In this document: positions 1-7,117 of the stretch, piece after piece | How the letters are laid out: the number at the start of each line of letters is the position of its first letter | Numbering within the stretch: the first letter of the stretch is position 1 | Assembly (NCBI GenBank): GCA_965198915.1 | Contig: CBDAQC010000001.1 | Coordinates: forward strand, 372,001 to 436,000 | Direction: 5' to 3' | DNA length: 64,000 nt | Origin: BOG-908 sp965198915 | Lineage (GTDB): Bacteria > Pseudomonadota > Alphaproteobacteria > Acetobacterales > Acetobacteraceae | Translations under genes and position numbers: made by a program | The notes under the pieces: model-generated | Told to the model about the DNA's origin: nothing | The model's input: only the letters and a program-made list of their open reading frames with translations | The model's database searches: none

Positions 1-2
1 CC

Positions 3-974
3 GCCCCGGTCACCGTCGCCGACGCCCTAGCCGCCTACCTGGCCGACTACGTGGCGAGGGGTGGCAAAGCCCTGCCCGAGACCAAACGCGCCATTAACGC
101 CCACATCCTCCCAAAGCTGGGCGAGCGGAAGTTGGGCGAGCTCACCACGGCCACTATCCGCGCCTGGCATCGCGCTCTTGCCACCGCGCCGGCCCGCGTG
201 CGCCGGAAAGCCAAGGCAACCAAGATCGCCACGCGGGCGCCTAGCGATGACCCGGATGCGCCGCGCGCCCGCCGCTCCACCGCGAACCGCGTGCTCACCA
301 TTCTTAAGGCCGCGCTCAACTTTGCTTTCCGTGAAGGCCTGGTGGCGGCCGATGACGAGTGGCGACGGGTGCAGCCGTTCGCGAAGGCTGACGCGGCGAA
401 GGTGCGCTACCTGACGGATGCCGAGGCGCTTTGTCTGATCAACTCCTCCACCGACGAGTTCCGTCCCCTCGTGACAGCCGCGCTCCTGACCGGTTGCCGC
501 TATGGCGAGTTGACTGGACTACGGGCCGGGGACGTTGACGCAGCGGCCAACGTCCTGACGATCCGTAACAGCAAAGGTGGCTCGGCCCGACACGTGGTGC
601 TTACCGACGAGGCCGGGCAGTTCTTCGCGGGTCTCTGCGAGGGAAAGCGCCGGGCCGAACCGTTGCTCGTCAGAGAAAGCGGCGATGCCTGGGGCGCGTG
701 CCACCAGTTCCGCCCACTCCGCGCCGCTTGCGAGGCCGCCGGCATCGAACCGGCCGTGTCATTCCATATCCTTCGGCACACACACGCCACGCGTCTCGCG
801 CTGAAAGGTGTGCCGATGGGAGTCATAGCGGCCCAACTCGGCCACGCCGATCTAAAGATGACCAGCAAGCTCTACGCGCACCTGTCGCCCGGCTACGTAT
901 CTGACACCATCCGCGCTACCTTTGGAGTGCTCGGCATAACTTCCTTGTCGACAGCAACAGAAACGAGCGCGTAG
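3..974 (+). CDS. int: Tyrosine recombinase / phage integrase (5' end outside window)
   Basis: Site-specific recombinase that would integrate and excise the element. The reading frame is open from the first bases (V-T-V-A-D-A-L-A-A-Y-L, typical of the SAM-like core-binding domain), so the true start lies upstream and the GTG at 51 is internal. Counting from that GTG, the catalytic set is visible: Arg150 in TGCRYGEL, His239-x-x-Arg242 in HILRH, His265 in LGHAD and the nucleophile Tyr275 in SKLYAHL. It points into the element, as expected for an integrase beside an attachment site, with the site probably just left of the window. Its partner directionality factor is probably the AlpA-like gene 116 bp downstream. 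Confidence 0.95.
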   Translation, partial: APVTVADALAAYLADYVARGGKALPETKRAINAHILPKLGERKLGELTTATIRAWHRALATAPARVRRKAKATKIATRAPSDDPDAPRARRSTANRVLTILKAALNFAFREGLVAADDEWRRVQPFAKADAAKVRYLTDAEALCLINSSTDEFRPLVTAALLTGCRYGELTGLRAGDVDAAANVLTIRNSKGGSARHVVLTDEAGQFFAGLCEGKRRAEPLLVRESGDAWGACHQFRPLRAACEAAGIEPAVSFHILRHTHATRLALKGVPMGVIAAQLGHADLKMTSKLYAHLSPGYVSDTIRATFGVLGITSLSTATETSA

Positions 975-1089
975 CCGTTCGCTCCGCAAACTTCGGAGGT
1001 TCTAGAGGAGGCTTTGAGAGGCCTTAGTCTGCCCCCTGGACTTCTGAACGTTCCGTGAGAGAATTGTCCTCAGGACGTTGGAGGACAGA

Positions 1090-1323
1090 ATGCGAACCCA
1101 AGCGGCGACTTCAGAGGATGCGTGGCTATTGCCGGTGCGCGATGCGTGCCGCGTATCGGGCTTGTCGCGCTCGCGCCTTTACCTCGAACTGAGAAGCGGC
1201 GCGATACGCCACAAGAAAGTGTGCCGGCGCACGCTTATTGTGCGGGACAGCCTTCGCGCGTTCGTAGATGCCATTCCCGATGCTCAACCGTCGCGCGCTT
1301 GCGCACAGCCGGGGAGCGTATAG
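1090..1323 (+). CDS. AlpA/excisionase-like helix-turn-helix protein
   Basis: Small DNA-binding protein (77 aa). The segment DACRVSGLSRSRLYLELRSG followed by a basic turn and a strand (K-V-C-R-R-T-L-I-V) is the winged helix-turn-helix layout of AlpA and excisionase proteins, which in P4-like and PICI elements control integrase expression and excision. I chose ATG 1090 because GGAGGA lies at 1080-1085; a TTG at 1078 would add four residues but lies on the ribosome-binding site. A short dyad (GTCCT-C-AGGAC, 1066-1076) lies just upstream and could be an operator, which is inference. The next gene begins 3 bp after the stop codon, so the two are likely co-transcribed. Confidence 0.75.
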   Translation: MRTQAATSEDAWLLPVRDACRVSGLSRSRLYLELRSGAIRHKKVCRRTLIVRDSLRAFVDAIPDAQPSRACAQPGSV

Positions 1324-1325
1324 CT

Positions 1326-2429
1326 GTGGCAGTCTTGGTCTTTGACGGGTTCGATCGGTATGCCGCGCCGCAAGACCTGCAGTCGCGAGTCGGCGCATTG
1401 CAGTGGAACGATCTCCAGGGCACAACCGTGTCGTTTGAGCCAGGTCGAGGCGGTTTCGGCCAATGCATCACGGCTGAAACGAACGGCGGCACGCTGGGCT
1501 GTTCGTTTGGGAGCAACCTCCAGGGTGGCACGTTCGGCTTGGCGCTGCGCGTTCTGCCGCCCACAACCGTCGCTTATATTGATGTACAGGCCCAGGACTA
1601 CAACGGTCTGGTGAGCCAAGTCACGGTCCGGCTTATGCTGAACTCCGGCACCGTCTACGTGTATTCCGGAGACCCCGCGAGTCCTCCCGCCACCCTCCTG
1701 GCGATAAGCCCGCCGAACGCCTTCAATCCGTATAACTGGAATTACATCGAGATCAGCACCGCGCTTACAACGACGAGCGTTCAGGTTGAAGTGCACGTAA
1801 ACGGTGCGACCGTGATCCCGCAAACGACCAGCACGACTTCCCAATACGTGCCCCCACCGCCTCCAGCCTTGCAGTTCCCAATCTTCAATGGGATTCGCGT
1901 CCGGCCGGCAACTGAGGAAACCTTTGTATCGAGTATCACCTACCAAGCTGACGATTTGTATATCGCCGATAGGACGACCGGTCCGGGAACCTATGCCTGC
2001 AACGGCTTCCTCGGAGATGTCGCAGTGCGGACGCTGCGCACCACGGGCAACTCCTCGGTGCAGTGGACCCCGCTGAACGGGACGAACTGGGGCGAGGTGA
2101 ACGAGGAGGCGTTTGACGGCGACGTCAGCTACAATTTTGCTACCGCTGTTGGTGCGCAAGACCTCTTCACGTTCCAGTCCTTGCCCACCACGACCGCGAC
2201 CGTGTTCGGTGTTCAGGTGACCGGCGCCTACCGCAAGCTGGATGCGAGCGAGCAGACAATATCTCAGGACATCGTGTCAGGTGGAACAGCAGCGTCCGCC
2301 CCGATCGCTGCGCTCGGCCTGAGCTACGCGTACTACACGAGCCTGTTCACGCTGGACCCGCACACCAACGCGACATGGACACCGGCCGCAGTGGATTCTT
2401 TGATTGCTGGTTACACTCTAACCGGGTGA
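1326..2429 (+). CDS. Virion-like structural protein, concanavalin/LamG-like N-terminal half
   Basis: 367 aa beginning at GTG 1326, preceded by GGGGAG about 8 bases upstream. The reading frame is open further upstream, but that part overlaps the HTH gene in another frame and is rejected. The first ~210 residues are beta-rich with alternating hydrophobic, Gly, Thr and Asn residues and start VFDGFDRYAAPQDL, reminiscent of concanavalin A-like jelly-roll domains at the ends of phage virion proteins. Residues ~225-367 (GDVAVRTLRTTGNSSVQWTP onward) form a second beta-rich domain of the kind seen in phage tail or virion accessory proteins. No transmembrane or signal segment is visible. The family is not named with certainty; a structural role is inferred from composition and location. 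Confidence 0.55.
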   Translation: MAVLVFDGFDRYAAPQDLQSRVGALQWNDLQGTTVSFEPGRGGFGQCITAETNGGTLGCSFGSNLQGGTFGLALRVLPPTTVAYIDVQAQDYNGLVSQVTVRLMLNSGTVYVYSGDPASPPATLLAISPPNAFNPYNWNYIEISTALTTTSVQVEVHVNGATVIPQTTSTTSQYVPPPPPALQFPIFNGIRVRPATEETFVSSITYQADDLYIADRTTGPGTYACNGFLGDVAVRTLRTTGNSSVQWTPLNGTNWGEVNEEAFDGDVSYNFATAVGAQDLFTFQSLPTTTATVFGVQVTGAYRKLDASEQTISQDIVSGGTAASAPIAALGLSYAYYTSLFTLDPHTNATWTPAAVDSLIAGYTLTG

Positions 2430-2710
2430 TCGGAGTCAAAACTTCGCTTTTATCCAAGGCAGGGTGCGCGATCGCGGCTTGTGATCTGTCCAAGCGCCGG
2501 CCGGCGGCGCGCGGGGGTAGCCGGGTGGGGTGGTCCTGACGAGGAGCGTCCGGGTGGCCGTAGGGGGCGGGGGTTTCGATCCCGCCTAAAACGGTCGCGT
2601 GCTACCGGTCGTGGGTAAAATTTTCACGCGTGCAGTGCGCCGTTTTGCCAAAGTCCGGACTGGGCACCCACCCAGCCGGTAAAACAGTCAGCCAAAAAGG
2701 AGTCATTTTC
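2430..2710. other. Noncoding stretch before terS; candidate packaging (cos) region
   Basis: 281 bases without a convincing gene. It is GC-rich in the middle and contains a direct repeat CCGGGTGG (2521-2528 and 2550-2557) and an imperfect GC stem around GGCGGGGGTTTCGATCCCGCC-like sequence near 2567-2586. Phages with P27-family small terminase subunits usually carry their packaging site next to the gene, so this is where a cos site would be expected. That assignment is positional inference only. AAGGAG at 2697-2702 serves terS. Confidence 0.35.
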
Positions 2711-3175
2711 GTGGCGCGCAGGAAGACAAACGAGGAAAAAGCCCTGACCGGCACGTTGCAGAAATGCCGGGTCAACCATACGGAGCCGCCGAGGGTGGTA
2801 GGGATGCCTGATATTGACCTCGCCATGCTCACCCCGCGCGCTAGGGAGTGGCTCCCGAAGATCGCGACGCCGCTGGTAGAGCAAGGAACGCTGACGGTGG
2901 CGGATGGGCCAAACCTCATCCTCCTCCTGGAGGCCTGGAGCCAGTTTGTAGAGGCGGGCGAATTGGTAGAGAGGGCCGGCGGGCCGATATATGAGACCAG
3001 AACCGAGACCGGCTCGACTATCTATCGCCCTCACCCAGCCGTTGCTATGCGCTCGGAGAGCCACAAGAGGTTCGTAGCGCTGTCAGCCCGCTTCGGCATG
3101 ACGCCGGCAGATCGATTGAAGGTGCCGTCGCATCTGGAGCGCAAACCGGAACCGAATCCCTTCGACAGCATCTAG
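2711..3175 (+). CDS. terS: Phage terminase small subunit, P27 family
   Basis: DNA-recognition subunit of the packaging motor. The 154-aa protein has the P27-family pattern: a basic start (ARRKTNEEKALTGTLQKCR), a Pro-rich link (EPPRVVGMPDIDLAMLTP), the helical core around REWLPKIATPLVEQGTLT, then ADGPNLILLLEAWSQFVEA and a C-terminal SARFGMTPADRLKV segment. GTG 2711 is chosen because AAGGAG lies at 2697-2702; the longer ORF from 2630 would add 27 poorly conserved residues. No large terminase subunit follows. In phage satellites an orphan small subunit redirects the helper's large subunit to the satellite genome; here that role is inferred. Confidence 0.85.
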   Translation: MARRKTNEEKALTGTLQKCRVNHTEPPRVVGMPDIDLAMLTPRAREWLPKIATPLVEQGTLTVADGPNLILLLEAWSQFVEAGELVERAGGPIYETRTETGSTIYRPHPAVAMRSESHKRFVALSARFGMTPADRLKVPSHLERKPEPNPFDSI

Positions 3176-3222
3176 GGCACAAGGCGGAAGGCCGCCGCGC
3201 ACTGGCGGCGGCCCCTAGCTCC

Positions 3223-3474
3223 TTACGCCGCAAGCTGCAGGACTGCAGCCGGGCGCGTGCGCTTGCGCTTCGGCTTTCCGCCTGCATCTGCCAGGGCGAT
3301 TAAACCCACCCGCCTGATACTGTTCAAAGCCCGCGCGCTGACCAATGCCGGCTCGAAATCGCCGTGAGCATCCACGATTGAAGAAGCGGAGAAGAGCAGT
3401 TGGGCCAGTGCGTCCTCCAGTTCGGAAGACATGGTGCGAAGAGACTGGCGTGCACGGCGGGTGGTGGTTGTCAT
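3223..3474 (-). CDS. Small hypothetical protein on the opposite strand
   Basis: 83 aa starting at ATG 3474 (rev), with AAAGG about ten bases upstream. The protein is basic at both ends (TTTTRRARQSLR and KPKRKRTR) with an Ala/Leu-rich helical middle (EDALAQLLFSASSIVDAHG). It is divergent from the gene at 3718, leaving ~240 bp between them that could hold regulatory sites. Charge and size would suit a nucleic acid-binding accessory protein, but no family is recognised. Confidence 0.45.
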   Translation of the reverse strand: MTTTTRRARQSLRTMSSELEDALAQLLFSASSIVDAHGDFEPALVSARALNSIRRVGLIALADAGGKPKRKRTRPAAVLQLAA

Positions 3475-3717
3475 CGGCGAAGCCTTTCTAGGCGGCGCGG
3501 GATTGCGCTTGATCACAGGAGCGTGAAGTCAGAACCGTAGCCGGTCAACACAGAAAATGCCGTTGTTACAGTCAATTTCGACCAAGTCTCAACCCGTAGA
3601 CAGTTGCGTTTCCGGTCCTTTCTACGCCGTCTAGTTTTCTCCCGCTTGGACGGTTACGGTGGGGGAACGGTGTGTGAGTGATCGGTCTCACGCTGCACCG
3701 CTTGGAGAAGCAAAACC

Positions 3718-4071
3718 ATGACCCAGACCACCACCCGCCCAAAAACCCACGCTCCCGGTGTGGCCGCCACGCTCGCCACGCTGACAATACCCCAGGCGAT
3801 CGCAGTGGCTTCACTCATCGATTCGCGAAACATCGGCGCCCGTGCCTGTCTGAGGGATGTACTCTTACATCAACTTCGCGGGCAGTTCGGAACGCGCGGT
3901 AGCGCCAAGGCCGATGCCCGCAAGCTTGCTTTGCGGCTCGCAGACCCCGGCGAGGGAACGCACGCGCAAACCCTCCGCACGGTCACCTCACTGGCGCGGA
4001 ACACGGCGCCGCTCAGTCCCGCGCGCATCGAGCGGATATTGAGCGCCGTTGAGCGTGCCATCGCTGCTTGA
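3718..4071 (+). CDS. Hypothetical protein, helical
   Basis: 117 aa, ATG at 3718 with GGAGAAG about ten bases upstream. The sequence is Ala/Arg/Leu-rich and predicted helical (VAATLATLTIPQAIAVASLI; LSPARIERILSAVERAIAA at the C terminus). It contains no transmembrane helix long enough to span a membrane with confidence and no catalytic motif that I recognise. It is the first gene of the rightward run that leads to the prohead protease. Confidence 0.55.
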   Translation: MTQTTTRPKTHAPGVAATLATLTIPQAIAVASLIDSRNIGARACLRDVLLHQLRGQFGTRGSAKADARKLALRLADPGEGTHAQTLRTVTSLARNTAPLSPARIERILSAVERAIAA

Positions 4072-4166
4072 AACCTGCCTCTCGGGTCACGTCGAGGGCA
4101 CGTTCCGCTATCTAGCTTTCTGCCAAATGAGGAGTATTGTTCCCGTAGCGCAACGGAGTAGCCTGA

Positions 4167-4715
4167 ATGACCAGCTCGGAGACAGTGCTCAACCTCAACC
4201 GCGACCTGGTTGTCGCGCATCGTTCGTTGTCGGTCAAAAAGTCTGAGATCCAGACCGCGACCGAGGAGTCCGCCGCTCTGACGGCGGCCGGCGCAACCGA
4301 TGAAGAAATCGACGCCGCCGAACGGCGGGCGACACTCGCGAGCCGGGCTTGCATCAGGTTCGAGAAGGAAATCGATGAACTGATCGTGCGGCGCGCCGAC
4401 GTCATCGCGCGAGAGCGGGCCGGACATGTGCAGCGGCTTAACACGCAAGCTGCGAAAGAGCTCTCCGACATCCTCAAGGATCATCGAGCCTTGCTGGCGA
4501 AAATCGCGGCACACGCGAAGACTCGCCACGACTACAGCAAGCACGCCCTCAACGCCGAATTGACCGCCGTCCCCCAACCCTGCGTCATGCTCTTTGACAC
4601 TAGCGCGACACTCGGCCCGAACGGCACCTTCAGCGCGGTTCATCCGGGTCTAGACTTCCTGGAGAATGAGCTCGACCGGTTCAAGCGCGCGCTCAAGCCG
4701 GGTGCTGCGTCGTGA
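4167..4715 (+). CDS. Hypothetical coiled-coil protein
   Basis: 182 aa, ATG 4167 with GGAG at 4155-4158. Residues ~5-125 are highly charged and heptad-like (RDLVVAHRSLSVKKSEIQTA, EIDAAERRATLASRACIRFE, ELIVRRADVIARERAGH), so a long helical coiled coil is likely; the C-terminal 50 residues look more globular. It heads a tightly packed operon: the next gene starts at a GTG that overlaps its TGA. Scaffold-like or assembly proteins have such composition, and its place upstream of the prohead protease makes that idea attractive, but this is inference. Confidence 0.65.
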   Translation: MTSSETVLNLNRDLVVAHRSLSVKKSEIQTATEESAALTAAGATDEEIDAAERRATLASRACIRFEKEIDELIVRRADVIARERAGHVQRLNTQAAKELSDILKDHRALLAKIAAHAKTRHDYSKHALNAELTAVPQPCVMLFDTSATLGPNGTFSAVHPGLDFLENELDRFKRALKPGAAS

Positions 4716-4930
4716 CTGTCATAACTGACGAGCCAACTCTCCGCGTGATCGTGCTCAGGTCGGGGCTTGAATTAACACGCTTGGCCGCCACACCGGGCGG
4801 TAGCTCATTCGTCGAGACGTATCGGCCGGCAGTAGGTGCAATCGTGCTACTTCCGATCCTGCAGGGGGAAGCAATCGTGCGCAATGGTGCAGGCGAGCTC
4901 TACGCCCAACCGGAGAACGCGCCATGTTGA
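4712..4930 (+). CDS. Small hypothetical protein, beta-rich
   Basis: 72 aa starting at GTG 4712, which overlaps the TGA of the preceding gene (GTGA), so translation is probably coupled. Alternating short hydrophobic stretches (LRVIVLRSGLELTRLAA, VGAIVLLPILQGEAIVRN) suggest a small beta-barrel or beta-sandwich. Its own stop overlaps the ATG of the next gene. I do not recognise the family. Confidence 0.55.
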   Translation: MTVITDEPTLRVIVLRSGLELTRLAATPGGSSFVETYRPAVGAIVLLPILQGEAIVRNGAGELYAQPENAPC

Positions 4931-5241
4931 ATCCGCTGAATCCCGTGCTTGTACAGACCGGCGTTCTTAACGGGACGAAGCCGGTCTACGCGGACATCTC
5001 CTCCACCGTTGACGGCGGCTACTGCGGAGCCGTGACGGTCACGCTAGGGACGTCGAGTTACCAGCTCGTGCCAGGGTTTTTGGTACCGCCCGGCCTAGTA
5101 GGTTCAGCCACGCCCTACCGGGCGCTCCAGTCGTTTGGGCCGGGTGCCGTGCTGACTCTTTTGCTGCCCGAGGCGCAAGCCTTGTGTGCCGCTGCCCAGG
5201 CGGCCGGCGACGCGGGTACGGCAATCAATGGGGATCTCTGA
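4924..5241 (+). CDS. Hypothetical protein, possible small virion component
   Basis: 105 aa starting at ATG 4924, overlapping the end of the upstream gene (ATGTTGA). The sequence is Gly/Val/Pro-rich with few charged residues (GYCGAVTVTLGTSSYQLVPG, FLVPPGLVGSA), a composition common in small head-completion or decoration proteins of phages. No signature motif is present, so the structural suggestion rests on composition and on its place two genes before the prohead protease. Confidence 0.55.
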   Translation: MLNPLNPVLVQTGVLNGTKPVYADISSTVDGGYCGAVTVTLGTSSYQLVPGFLVPPGLVGSATPYRALQSFGPGAVLTLLLPEAQALCAAAQAAGDAGTAINGDL

Positions 5242-5242
5242 C

Positions 5243-5410
5243 ATGACCCTGTTCGACGAACCAGACGACGAACCAGACGACGAGCCGGCGCCGTCCGAGG
5301 AGGACGATGCGGCTACGCAAGGGCGGCGTAGGCGCCACGCTCGCCAGTGGAGGCCGCTCTTGCGGTCTCTCGGAATACCCGTGCCGGACACGTCCAGAAC
5401 TGACGATTGA
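5243..5410 (+). CDS. Very small acidic/basic protein
   Basis: 55 aa, ATG 5243, one base after the stop of the upstream gene. The N-terminal half is very acidic with a repeated DEPDDEP unit and the C-terminal half very basic (RRRRHARQWRPLLR), giving a dipole-like protein. Start-stop spacing supports real translation. A longer reading frame upstream overlaps the preceding gene and is rejected. Function unknown. Confidence 0.5.
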   Translation: MTLFDEPDDEPDDEPAPSEEDDAATQGRRRRHARQWRPLLRSLGIPVPDTSRTDD

Positions 5411-5447
5411 TCCCACCCACCCTTCAACAAACAAAGGCCAACACACC

Positions 5448-6326
5448 ATGTCCACACCGAACGCCGCCGGCACACGGCATCTCGCCGGCACTGTCACCAA
5501 GGCCGGCCTTTCCGGGCAGGGTAGCATTCTAGGCCCTCGCGAGATCGCCGTCATCGCCTCAACCGGAGCGGTGGACTTACAAAACGATGAGGTGGTGCCG
5601 GGGGGCATGACTCCGAGCCGGTGCGACGTCCCCGTTTTCCTGAATCACCAGAGCGACGGCAACAACCTGCCGATCGGCCGTGCATATCTGCGCGTGAGCG
5701 GCAATGCGGTGGTGGGCACCATCATTTTCGCGCCGGAAGGCGATTCCGAAGTCGCGGACTCAGTCTGCCGCGCCTATAAGAACGGAACGATGGACGCGGT
5801 TTCGGTGGGCTTCACCCCGATCAAATCGTCAAGGCGAGCCGGCGGGCGCGGCACCAAATACGAGACCTGGATATGCCACGAACTGAGCTGTTGCGGGGTT
5901 GGCGCCAACTCGGAGGCGCGGGTAGTGCAACGCCAGCTTGACGCGGCGCAAGCCGAGCGTGCAACGCGCATGGCGCACGCGGCCGAGGTGTTGGCGAAGA
6001 GTGACCGCCGACTGCGCGCGATGGAACTGGCCCGCATCGGGCGCGAGCAAGAAGCTCGCCACAAAGCGGCCGAACCGCGCCCGCTCACTCGTGACGAGCG
6101 CATCGCGAAAGCACGGGCTACGGCCCGCGCTGGCATGACGGAGCAGGAACGTCGCGTTGCAGACTTGCCGCCTGGGCGTGAGCGATACGAGGCTGAGCTG
6201 GCTCTTCACGCCAGTAAGGCGCTGTCCAGCGTTGCCGCGCGGGATTGGGACACGAACGCCACGGCGGACGTTCGCAAGGCCAAGGAGGCGGACGTTGCAC
6301 GTCGCTCGCGCAAAGCGGGTTGGTGA
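5448..6326 (+). CDS. HK97-family prohead protease with charged C-terminal extension
   Basis: Serine protease that in HK97-type phages cleaves the capsid scaffold during head maturation. 292 aa from ATG 5448. Residues ~15-165 form the protease: STGAVDLQNDEVVPGG near the start, the catalytic His67 in VFLNHQSDG, and the catalytic Ser119 in the characteristic DAVSVGF motif. Residues ~165-292 are an Ala/Arg/Glu-rich helical extension (QAERATRMAHAAEVLAKSDR and onward) that could act as an attached scaffold; fused protease-scaffold proteins are known in tailed phages. No major capsid or portal gene is next to it, which is unusual because these three are normally adjacent. Start chosen over the upstream frame because that part overlaps the small gene before it. 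Confidence 0.85.
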   Translation: MSTPNAAGTRHLAGTVTKAGLSGQGSILGPREIAVIASTGAVDLQNDEVVPGGMTPSRCDVPVFLNHQSDGNNLPIGRAYLRVSGNAVVGTIIFAPEGDSEVADSVCRAYKNGTMDAVSVGFTPIKSSRRAGGRGTKYETWICHELSCCGVGANSEARVVQRQLDAAQAERATRMAHAAEVLAKSDRRLRAMELARIGREQEARHKAAEPRPLTRDERIAKARATARAGMTEQERRVADLPPGRERYEAELALHASKALSSVAARDWDTNATADVRKAKEADVARRSRKAGW

Positions 6327-6331
6327 CCGCT

Positions 6332-6517
6332 ATGCGCCCGCATCGCCCACATCCGGTCATTCAACCGCGTGGAGACTGGAAGCTCCGACTAGCCAACCGG
6401 CGCCGAGTTGCCGAGTGGGTGATCCGCGCGGCGCATGGCGATGAACTCATCCGGATATCCGCGCAGGCGCGTCGAACCGCCGCCGAACGTCAGTTCACCC
6501 CTAAACCGCAAATCTGA
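6332..6517 (+). CDS. Small basic hypothetical protein
   Basis: 61 aa from ATG 6332, five bases after the protease stop. It is rich in Arg and His (MRPHRPHPVIQPRGDWKLRL; RRRVAEWVIRAAHGDELIRI) and probably helical. The stop codon overlaps the ribosome-binding site of the next gene (GAAGGGA, 6516-6522), which supports co-translation. No family recognised. Confidence 0.5.
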   Translation: MRPHRPHPVIQPRGDWKLRLANRRRVAEWVIRAAHGDELIRISAQARRTAAERQFTPKPQI

Positions 6518-6527
6518 AGGGACCATC

Positions 6528-6947
6528 ATGGCTCACGTCGTTAGACGCCGGCCGGCCAGCCCCGTGCTACCGGCCGAGCCGCCTACTTTGCACATAGATG
6601 AGCCGCCGCTCCGGGTGGCTGGCGTGTTTAACCCGGCGCTACCTATCCGGGAACGGTGTTTCGTTGGTGACCCGAAGCATGCAACCGGCACGGCGCGACA
6701 CATCGTTCAAGCCTGGGTGGTCGCCGGCCAGCAACGGCTTCTATCGCTAGGACGCGGTAGGTGGGTGGTGTGGAGCGACGCGGAGCGTGTCTGGCAGGCG
6801 TTGGACGAGGAGGCCGTCGAAGCCTGGATCTACCGGGCGCTGTCCGCCAACCGCTGGAATAGCAGCCCGGCTCACGTTGCGAAAATCATGAAGATCTTCC
6901 GCCTGCAGCTCTATTGGCCGCCGGTTGAGGCGCGCGGCGCGGCCTGA
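6528..6947 (+). CDS. D5_N-like primase-associated protein
   Basis: 139 aa, ATG 6528. Residues ~55-135 (ARHIVQAWVVAGQQRLLSLG, then WVVWSDAERVWQALDEEAVE, then AWIYRALSAN and the VAKIMKIFRLQL helix) follow the pattern of the region preceding the helicase in phage and plasmid D5/P4-type primases, where a short tryptophan-rich beta hairpin is followed by a helical bundle. Here it is a separate protein just upstream of the primase-helicase gene, suggesting a split or accessory subunit. The similarity is from pattern recognition, so the assignment is moderate. Confidence 0.5.
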   Translation: MAHVVRRRPASPVLPAEPPTLHIDEPPLRVAGVFNPALPIRERCFVGDPKHATGTARHIVQAWVVAGQQRLLSLGRGRWVVWSDAERVWQALDEEAVEAWIYRALSANRWNSSPAHVAKIMKIFRLQLYWPPVEARGAA

Positions 6948-7117
6948 ACCGCGCACGGCCTGCCGGACCCTAGATGAACGTTGCAAAGCCGTGATAGTAG
7001 AGGTGCAGGACATAGAGAGAAGGCCGGGCGTTTCCACCCGGCCTCGTCGCCACTCGCACCCGCAACGCGAGTATGACGGGCTTTTCCGGAAAAGCAAGTC
7101 ATACCGGAGCTGCAACC

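Noticed and set aside
1122..1325. N-terminal extension of the virion-like protein to 1122
   Set aside because: It overlaps the AlpA-like gene in another frame, and GTG 1326 has its own ribosome-binding site.
2567..2590. tRNA T-arm-like sequence before terS
   Set aside because: Only a stem with a TTCGAT-like loop is present; no acceptor or anticodon arm can be built around it.
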